NCBI GenBank assembly: GCA_016218765.1
Contig: JACRCZ010000116.1
Coordinates: 1-64,000, forward strand
DNA from: Deltaproteobacteria bacterium
Lineage (GTDB): Bacteria; Myxococcota_A; Polyangia; DRWM01; JAAZOP01
Length of the DNA: 64,000 nt
Direction: 5' to 3'
Each line of letters opens with the position of its first letter. The stretch's first letter is position 1. This document shows, piece by piece, positions 58,452-64,000 of the stretch. Position numbers and translations under genes: made by a program. The notes beneath the pieces were generated by a model, which was not told the DNA's origin, searched no databases, and was given only the letters and a program-made list of their open reading frames with translations.

Positions 58452-59831
58452 ATGCCGGTGCAGCGCACGGTGGAACACGACGATCGAGAAAACCCGTCGC
58501 GCCGCGACCTGCTGCTTCTCCCCGCCACCGCCTCCCTCCTCGCCCTTTTCGTCGCCACCACCGGTGCCTGCGCCGAAACGAACGTCGAATGCCGCCTCAA
58601 CTCCGACTGCCGCCGCCCCGGCCGCTGCGAGGAAAACCGCTGCGTCTGGAACTGCCGCCAGGACATCGACTGCCCAGACTCCCCCGCCTGGTGCGACGAC
58701 CTCGGATACTGCCACCCCGGCACGCGCCCCGACGCGGACGCAGATGCCGACGCAGATGCCGACGCAGACGCAGACGCAGACGCGGACGCCGACGCAGATG
58801 CAGACGCCGATGCCGACGCAGACGCAGATGCCGATGCCGACGCAGATGCCGACGCGGACGCAGACGCCGACGCGCACGACGGCTCGTACCTCGATCCCTG
58901 CGCGGCCCACACCGACTGCGCCGAGCGCCACTGCCTCGCCGACCCGTTCTGGGGCGACAGCTCGTGCATGCGCGAGTGCACCCCGTCGGTCTCGACGAGC
59001 TGCGCGTACGAACACTACTGCGTGCAGGCCGACGCGACCCTCGCGGTCTGCGCCGAGGCGCACCTGGGCCTGCCGTGCAACCCGTCCGATCCCAGCGCCA
59101 ACGCCTGCGCCTACGGCTGCGTCGGCGTCCCCGGCGGCGGCGCCCACTGCACCCGCCCCTGCACCAGCGCCGCCGATTGCCCGGGCGGCTTCGCCTGCGC
59201 GCTCGTGAACCCCGCCGCCCCCGCCGACGGCAAGGTCTGCGAGCAGATCAACATCCCGTGCCCCTCCGCGGCCGGCAACGAGTGCCCCTCCGGGATCGGC
59301 GTCTGCGGCGGCGGCGCCGGCGGCGGCTCGTGGTGCACCTCCTCCTGCCAGACCGCCGCCGATTGCCCGCGCCTCGGCGCGGGCGTCCCCGGCTACGCCT
59401 GCCTGCTCGACTCGGGCGTCGGCTACAGCGTCTGCCAGCTCACCGACCCCATGCTCCCCTTCATCGGCGAGAACGGCCTGGGCACGACGTGCGCGACCAA
59501 CACCGACTGCCGCAGCGGCATGTGCGCCAACGACGGCGCCTCCGCCAGCCCCTACTGCATCGAGATGTGCTCCGTGCGCGGCGGTTGTCCCCACGGCTTC
59601 GGCTGCGCGCCCTTCCGCACCAGCTCCGGCGGCTCCTACTCCCTCTTCTGCGTCACCGCCGGCAACCGCGGTCTGGGCGAATCCTGTACCTCCGGCGCCG
59701 AGTGCCGCTCGGGCTACTGCGACACCTCCCACTGCACCCGCATCTGCAACGACAACTACTGCCCCTCGGGCATGACCTGCTCTTCGTCCGGCATCACCGC
59801 CGACGGCACCGCCATCCGCGTCTGCCGCTGA
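58452..59831 (+). CDS. Tat-type Cys-rich lipoprotein with a 24-fold Asp-Ala repeat (459 aa)
   Basis: ATG 58452 follows GGAGCGAGG. The N-terminus has a twin-arginine motif (SRRDLLLLP) and a lipobox (TTGAC), so export of a folded lipoprotein via Tat is predicted. Residues about 45-90 contain a small Cys-rich domain. Then come 24 uninterrupted Asp-Ala dipeptides (about residues 94-141). The rest is a disulfide-rich domain with repeating C-x(5-6)-DC-x(n)-C motifs (SAADCPGGFACA, TNTDCRSGMC, GAECRSGYC) of the kind seen in myxobacterial surface lipoproteins. Function unknown. The acidic repeat is probably a rigid or Ca2+-binding spacer. Confidence 0.8.
   Translation: MPVQRTVEHDDRENPSRRDLLLLPATASLLALFVATTGACAETNVECRLNSDCRRPGRCEENRCVWNCRQDIDCPDSPAWCDDLGYCHPGTRPDADADADADADADADADADADADADADADADADADADADADADADADAHDGSYLDPCAAHTDCAERHCLADPFWGDSSCMRECTPSVSTSCAYEHYCVQADATLAVCAEAHLGLPCNPSDPSANACAYGCVGVPGGGAHCTRPCTSAADCPGGFACALVNPAAPADGKVCEQINIPCPSAAGNECPSGIGVCGGGAGGGSWCTSSCQTAADCPRLGAGVPGYACLLDSGVGYSVCQLTDPMLPFIGENGLGTTCATNTDCRSGMCANDGASASPYCIEMCSVRGGCPHGFGCAPFRTSSGGSYSLFCVTAGNRGLGESCTSGAECRSGYCDTSHCTRICNDNYCPSGMTCSSSGITADGTAIRVCR
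58731..58874 (+). repeat. 144-bp (Asp-Ala)24 minisatellite
   Basis: 24 in-frame hexanucleotides GA(C/T)GC(A/C/G). The third positions vary in patches (for example GACGCAGATGCC blocks), which shows higher-order 12- to 18-bp duplications. Confidence 0.95.
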
Positions 59832-59998
59832 GCCCCCTCCCCCCGGACCACGCGCCGTACGCTCGACGCGCCGGACCCGCACCCGCCGCCGCAGGACACG
59901 CCGCGCCGCAGAGGCGAGTCCCACGCAACGTTTGCCCCCGCCCGCGCGATGGATCCCTCCGCCGCGGAAAATGGTCGCGGGCGAAAGGAAGGTGAGTC

Positions 59999-60508
59999 AT
60001 GTCGTTGGAAGGCGTCTCGGGAGCCAGCGGAGCCGCAAACACGGGGATGTCGGGCGACATCGTCGACATCTCCTTCCGCGTCGCGCTCCTCCAGATCGAG
60101 ACCCTGGACCAGGAAATCGGCCTCCGGCTCACGGACATGGAACGGATCAACGATCTGCGCGAGGCCTACCACGAGCGCATCGCCGCCTGGCGCGAGGAGC
60201 TGGACCACATGCCGGAAGACGGCGTCGCACACGTCGACGTCCGCATGCTCGACCCCATCGGTCCGGACGACCCGCCTGGCTTCGGCCCCGAGGTCACCGG
60301 CGACACGCCGTTCCGGAAGGAGGAGATCGAGCGCCAGATCGAAACCCTCCAGGACGCCGTCGACAACCTCGGCGCCGACGCCGAAATGGGCATGCTCGGC
60401 CTCAACCGCCTGCTCAGCCGCCGCACCCAGGTCCTTCAGCTCACCAGCAACGTCATGTCCTCGGAACACCAGACCGCCATGGCGCTGATCAACAACCTGA
60501 AGGTGTAG
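59999..60508 (+). CDS. Small helical/coiled-coil protein (169 aa)
   Basis: ATG 59999 follows AGGAAGGTGAGTC, a good ribosome-binding site. Gly/Ser/Ala-rich for 18 residues, then mostly helical with heptad patterns (FRVALLQIETLDQEIGLRLTDMERINDLREAYHERI) and no Cys, signal peptide or membrane span. The C-terminus (TSNVMSSEHQTAMALINNLKV) recalls in length and style the C-termini of type III secretion needle/rod-like small proteins, but the resemblance is slight and no secretion genes are nearby. Family not recognised. Confidence 0.75.
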   Translation: MSLEGVSGASGAANTGMSGDIVDISFRVALLQIETLDQEIGLRLTDMERINDLREAYHERIAAWREELDHMPEDGVAHVDVRMLDPIGPDDPPGFGPEVTGDTPFRKEEIERQIETLQDAVDNLGADAEMGMLGLNRLLSRRTQVLQLTSNVMSSEHQTAMALINNLKV

Positions 60509-60553
60509 CGGCGAGGCGCAGCCGCAGCAGGCGGCGAGCCCGCCGGCGCCGGT

Positions 60554-61351
60554 CTACCGCCGCACCGGTCCCAGGTGCGCGATGTACCAGTTCGTCCCCC
60601 AGTTGATCAGCGCGTGAATCTCGATCGTCACCGGCCGGCCGTCCGCTCGCGCGTAGAGCTTGTTGTGCCGGCACGACCAGTACGGCAGCAGGTTCCCCTC
60701 CGTGTGCTCGTCCTGCCACGTGCAGTACCCGAACTGCAACCGGTCGAACGTCAGATCGTCCGCCTCCCCGATCCGCTCGCGCTCCGCCTGCACGTCCTCC
60801 TCGTACCACCGCACCATCCGCTGCCGGTACGCCGCCGGATCGGGCAGGTCCTTCAGCACCTCGAACGCCTCCAGCGGAAACACCGTCCCCACCGCCATCC
60901 CAGGATCGCCGGCCGCAATCGCCGCCAGCAACGCGTGCGCCAGCGCCTCCGCCGACTCCGGACCCGGCCGCGTCCCCCGCTCGCGGTTCTCCGCCGGCAC
61001 CGCCACCGTCCCGTCGTCCGCACGCTCCACCACCCCGTACCCGTCAGGCATCGCCGGCGCCTCGACCCCGCCCTCCCCCTCTTCTCCCGCCTCCGGTCCC
61101 GCCTCTCCCTCGCTCGAATCCTCCGCTTCCTCCCCTCCCGCCTCGTCCCCCGCATCTCGCACTCCGTCCCGAGCCGTCTCGCTCTCACCCCCATCGCCCG
61201 CAACGCCTGGCACCAACGGTTCCTCCCCCGCGTCCTCGCGCCCTCCGCTCCCCACCCCCGCGTCCGGCGGCGGCACCCAGTCGTCGAGCACCACATGGTG
61301 CTTGCCGCGACACCCCGCCACCAACAACAGCACCAACAACCCCAACCGCAT
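60554..61351 (-). CDS. Unrecognised lipoprotein (265 aa)
   Basis: ATG 61351 starts MRLGLLVLLLVAGC, a compact lipoprotein signal, with AAGGTGA upstream; the frame to 61483 has no better start. About 90 residues of Gly/Glu/Asp/Ala linker follow. A globular C-terminal domain of about 130 residues includes AHALLAAIAAGDPGMAV, a Trp/Tyr-rich stretch and a Cys pair (YCTWQDEHTEG, WSCRHNKLYARADG). This recalls the NTF2/SnoaL-like layout (helical start, then sheet), but I cannot confirm it. Divergent from the CGWC-repeat lipoprotein gene. Confidence 0.72.
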   Translation of the reverse strand: MRLGLLVLLLVAGCRGKHHVVLDDWVPPPDAGVGSGGREDAGEEPLVPGVAGDGGESETARDGVRDAGDEAGGEEAEDSSEGEAGPEAGEEGEGGVEAPAMPDGYGVVERADDGTVAVPAENRERGTRPGPESAEALAHALLAAIAAGDPGMAVGTVFPLEAFEVLKDLPDPAAYRQRMVRWYEEDVQAERERIGEADDLTFDRLQFGYCTWQDEHTEGNLLPYWSCRHNKLYARADGRPVTIEIHALINWGTNWYIAHLGPVRR

Positions 61352-61477
61352 CACGCCGCTCACCTTCGTCGCCCCCCCACGCACACGCCTCCTTACTACT
61401 CCCCCCGCCTTGCGCCATTCAACCCCACCCCGTATCATCCCTCTCGTCGCAACTCTCACTCCGGAACGGAGGTTCCG

Positions 61478-63967
61478 ATGCACCTCTCACACGAAGACCG
61501 AAACCACCGACAACTCGACCCGATCGACCCACCAAGAACCAATAACTCCCCCCTCTCCCCCCTCTTCCCCCTCTCCCTCCTCCCTCTCCTCCCTCTCCTC
61601 TTCCTCGCCGCCTGCGCCGCCGGAGGCGACGACAACCTCGCCGACGCCCGCGACACCGCGCGCGACGACGGGCGTTCCGACGGCGATGCCTCGCACACCG
61701 ACACCGGCGAGGAGCGCTGCGGCCACGAACGCGAGCCCTGCTGCGGCGGCTCGGCCTGCGGACCCAGCCTGACCTGCTCCGCCGGCACGTGCACCGGCGT
61801 CGAAGCTTGCGGACGCGAGGGCCAGCCGTGCTGCTCCGGCATCGCCTGCACCTCGGATCTCGTCTGCACCGGCGGACGGTGCGCCGCCGAGCCCGCATGC
61901 GGCGGCGAGCGTCAGCCGTGCTGCTCCGGCGACGCCTGCCGCTCCGGTCTCGTGTGCGAGCGTTCCTCCTGCGTTCCCCCCGCGGCCTGCGGCGGCTCCC
62001 GCCAGCCGTGCTGCGGCGGCACCGCCTGCGCCTCCGGACTCCTGTGCGAAGGCGGCACCTGCAACACCGCTCCCGCCTGCGGCGGACCGCGCCAGCCGTG
62101 CTGCTCCGGCACCGCCTGCAACGAGGGACTCGTCTGCGACGGCGGGACGTGCAACACCGCCCCCGCCGCCTGCGGCGCCCTCGGGCAGCCCTGCTGTTCC
62201 GGCGCGACGTGCACCGAGAGCGGCGCGAGCTGCTGCGGCGGCGCGTGCACCGATACCGCCCGCGACCCGCGCAACTGCGGCACCTGCGGCAACCGCTGCT
62301 CCGGCTCCTGCAGCGGCGGATCCTGCGAAGCCGCCGCCTGCGGCGCCGAAGGCCAACCCTGCTGCTCCACGGGCGAACGCTGCCGCACCGGCCTCGATTG
62401 CAGCGCCTCCGACCGCTGCGAGCGCTCCGCCTCCTGCACTCCCGCCGGCGAGGCCTGCGCCGGCGGCGGCTGCTGCGACGGGCTCTCCTGCCGCGCCAGC
62501 CCCGAGGACTCCCTCTGCTGCGTCGAGGCCAACGGCGCGTGCACCACGAGCGCCGACTGCTGCGGCTGGATGTCCTGCGTCGCGGGCCGTTGCGCCTGCC
62601 AGCCGGGCTCCGACATCTGCACCGTCACCGGCGACTGCTGCGCCGGCCTCACCTGTACCGACGAGGCGTGCACGTCCACCGCCCCCACGGACCCCTGCGG
62701 CGACTCCACCGCCTGCGACGCGTGCACCGGCCGCGCAAGCTGCGGCTGGTGCGACGATGACGCCTCGTGTCGCACCGGCTCCATCTCCGGCCCCTCCAGC
62801 GGCACCTGCTCCGACTGGTCCTGGCTCGCCAGCACTTGCGGCGGCTCCTCCACCGACCCCTGCAACGCCCACGACTCCTGCGACGCCTGCACCGCCGTCC
62901 TGGACTGCGGGTGGTGTGCGGCGAGCGGCACCTGCATGACCGGCGCCGGCGCGGGCCCCGATTCCGGCTCCTGCGACGATTGGCGCTGGTACAGCGCCGC
63001 CTGCACCACGGCCGCCGATCCCTGCGCCGCCAACGCCTCCTGCGGCACCTGCACCGTCGAGGCCGGCTGCGGCTGGTGCGACGACGGCGGCGCCTGCCTC
63101 TCCGGCACCTCGACCGGGCCCGCCACCGGCTCCTGCACCGCCTGGACCTGGCTCCCCTCGAGCTGCGCCGGCGACGAGTGCTCCGCGACCGCCGACTGCA
63201 ATGCGTGCACCACCACCGCGAGCTGCGGCTGGTGCGGCGACTCCGCAAGCTGCGCCGCAGGCTCGTGGTCCGGACCGACCGCAGGCTCCTGCAGCGATTG
63301 GATCTGGTCCGCGTCGTCCTGCCCCAGCGCCGACCCGTGCCTCGACTGGTACGACTGCGGCACCTGCACCATCCAGGGCTCGTGCGGCTGGTGCGAGGAC
63401 TCCTGGTCCTGCCTCACCGGCTCGAGCGCCGGGCCCGACTCGGGCTCCTGCGCCGATTGGCGCTGGTCCTCCGCCGACTGCGTCGCCGCCGACCCCTGCA
63501 ACGCGCACGCCGACTGCGACGCCTGCACCGGCGACGCCGGCTGCGGCTGGTGCGAGGACTCCTGGACCTGCCTTTCCGGCGGACCTACGCGGCCCGATGT
63601 CGGCGCCTGCGCCGCCTGGCGCTACTACGCCGAGGCCTGCGCGCCGCCCCCCGACCCCTGCGACGCCCACGGCGACTGCGGCGCCTGCACCGGCGACGCC
63701 GCCTGCGGCTGGTGCGATTCCTCCTGGACCTGCATGACCGGCGGACCCACGGGACCCGACGCGGGCTCCTGCAGCGATTGGCGCTACTCCGCCGCCGATT
63801 GCGCACCGCCCCCCGACCCCTGCGACGCCCACTGGGACTGCGCGGCCTGCACCGGCGACTCCGCCTGCGGCTGGTGCGAGGATTCCTGGACCTGCATGAC
63901 CGGAGACTCCTACGGACCCGATTCCGGCTCCTGCGGCGACTGGCGCTACCTCGCCGCCGAATGCTGA
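61478..63967 (+). CDS. Cys-rich lipoprotein with eight PSI-like CGWC repeats (829 aa)
   Basis: ATG 61478 has GGAGG five bases upstream. The first 30 residues are translated from a dispersed spacer repeat (LDPIDPPRTNN) and run into a Leu/Pro-rich core and lipobox (LAAC). Residues about 80-400 hold at least seven units like CGGxRQPCCSGTAC.SGLVC.GGTC. Residues 405-829 hold eight units of about 53 aa: DPCxAHxDCxACT, CGWC, SCxTG, GPDSGSCxDWRW. CGWC with that Cys spacing and the trailing DW resembles PSI (plexin-semaphorin-integrin) domains, known from adhesion proteins. Probably a surface adhesin or matrix protein. The last units are the most alike, suggesting recent expansion at the C-terminus. 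Confidence 0.82.
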   Translation: MHLSHEDRNHRQLDPIDPPRTNNSPLSPLFPLSLLPLLPLLFLAACAAGGDDNLADARDTARDDGRSDGDASHTDTGEERCGHEREPCCGGSACGPSLTCSAGTCTGVEACGREGQPCCSGIACTSDLVCTGGRCAAEPACGGERQPCCSGDACRSGLVCERSSCVPPAACGGSRQPCCGGTACASGLLCEGGTCNTAPACGGPRQPCCSGTACNEGLVCDGGTCNTAPAACGALGQPCCSGATCTESGASCCGGACTDTARDPRNCGTCGNRCSGSCSGGSCEAAACGAEGQPCCSTGERCRTGLDCSASDRCERSASCTPAGEACAGGGCCDGLSCRASPEDSLCCVEANGACTTSADCCGWMSCVAGRCACQPGSDICTVTGDCCAGLTCTDEACTSTAPTDPCGDSTACDACTGRASCGWCDDDASCRTGSISGPSSGTCSDWSWLASTCGGSSTDPCNAHDSCDACTAVLDCGWCAASGTCMTGAGAGPDSGSCDDWRWYSAACTTAADPCAANASCGTCTVEAGCGWCDDGGACLSGTSTGPATGSCTAWTWLPSSCAGDECSATADCNACTTTASCGWCGDSASCAAGSWSGPTAGSCSDWIWSASSCPSADPCLDWYDCGTCTIQGSCGWCEDSWSCLTGSSAGPDSGSCADWRWSSADCVAADPCNAHADCDACTGDAGCGWCEDSWTCLSGGPTRPDVGACAAWRYYAEACAPPPDPCDAHGDCGACTGDAACGWCDSSWTCMTGGPTGPDAGSCSDWRYSAADCAPPPDPCDAHWDCAACTGDSACGWCEDSWTCMTGDSYGPDSGSCGDWRYLAAEC
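61511..61560 (+). repeat. GATCGACCCACCAAGAACCAATAACTC element (family e)
   Basis: Closely matches 39921-39970 (ACTCGACCCGATCGACC, then CCAATAAC and CTCCCCCC). Here it lies in frame inside the coding sequence, between the start codon and the signal-peptide core. Confidence 0.75.
62690..63964 (+). repeat. Eight tandem PSI-like repeats (about 159 bp each)
   Basis: Eight in-frame units, each with one CGWC and ending in DW(R/S)(W/Y). Units 5 to 8 share long near-identical stretches (CGWCEDSWTC). Confidence 0.88.
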
Positions 63968-63981
63968 GACGGGAGATCACC

Positions 63982-64000
63982 ATGCGCACCACCCGCTGCT
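63982..64000 (+). CDS. Start of the next gene (cut by the window edge)
   Basis: An ATG at 63982 with GGGAG upstream begins MRTTRC and runs off the edge. Position and strand suggest another gene in the same transcription unit as the CGWC-repeat lipoprotein. Nothing more can be said. Confidence 0.4.

Overview
The window is very GC-rich, densely coding DNA with G/C in most third codon positions. The gene content points to a Myxococcota (former delta-proteobacterial) chromosome. Evidence includes a gliding-type protein with an FHA-like N-terminus and an AgmX/PglI (TonB-like) C-terminus, two giant TPR proteins, MopE-type Cys/Asp-rich repeat lipoproteins, a sigma-54 response regulator, and about ten predicted lipoproteins with long Asp/Gly/Ala-rich linkers. 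This is inferred from family content; no rRNA or other taxonomic marker is present. I recognise no tRNA, rRNA, CRISPR array, insertion sequence or prophage.

Layout. 1-8 kb: the end of a Pro-rich membrane protein, uvrB (minus), then a tightly packed plus-strand run of a DciA/DUF721-like protein, an alpha/beta hydrolase, a Tat-exported TldD-like protein and a PmbA/TldE-like protein, with 4-bp overlaps between the last three. 8-18 kb: two very large Cys-rich repeat lipoproteins (minus) flanking a divergent pair, an M49-like zinc peptidase lipoprotein and an FAAH-like amidase. 18-21 kb: the glyoxylate-shunt operon aceB-aceA (minus). 21-29 kb: a sulfatase-superfamily lipoprotein, an NlpC/P60 lipoprotein with a possible second Cys/His domain, and an unknown lipoprotein. 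29-37 kb: a 2552-residue TPR protein. 37-40 kb: a GT1 glycosyltransferase and an unknown lipoprotein. 40-48 kb: a seven-gene minus-strand operon of histidine kinase, sigma-54 response regulator, HlyD adaptor, two ABC ATPases and two ABC-2 permeases, laid out like E. coli ybhGFSR but with the fused ATPase split in two. 48.7-55.4 kb: a second giant TPR protein coupled to an unknown 370-residue protein. 55-64 kb: an RluA-type pseudouridine synthase, the FHA/TonB-C protein, a lipoprotein with 24 Asp-Ala dipeptides, a small coiled-coil protein, another lipoprotein, and a lipoprotein with eight CGWC (PSI-like) repeats. A new gene starts at the right edge.

Working together. The clearest systems are the glyoxylate shunt (aceBA), the exported TldD-like/cytoplasmic PmbA-like pair, and the two-component-controlled ABC efflux operon. 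That operon has a near-consensus sigma-54 promoter about 390 bp upstream of the kinase, which fits the sigma-54 activator it encodes. The two giant TPR proteins share a similar C-terminal module of about 200 residues.

A second theme is repeats. The spacers carry at least seven families of short tandem or dispersed repeats. Several run into genes and appear to supply coding sequence: signal-peptide hydrophobic cores, the C-terminus of one ABC ATPase, and part of a linker in the second TPR protein.
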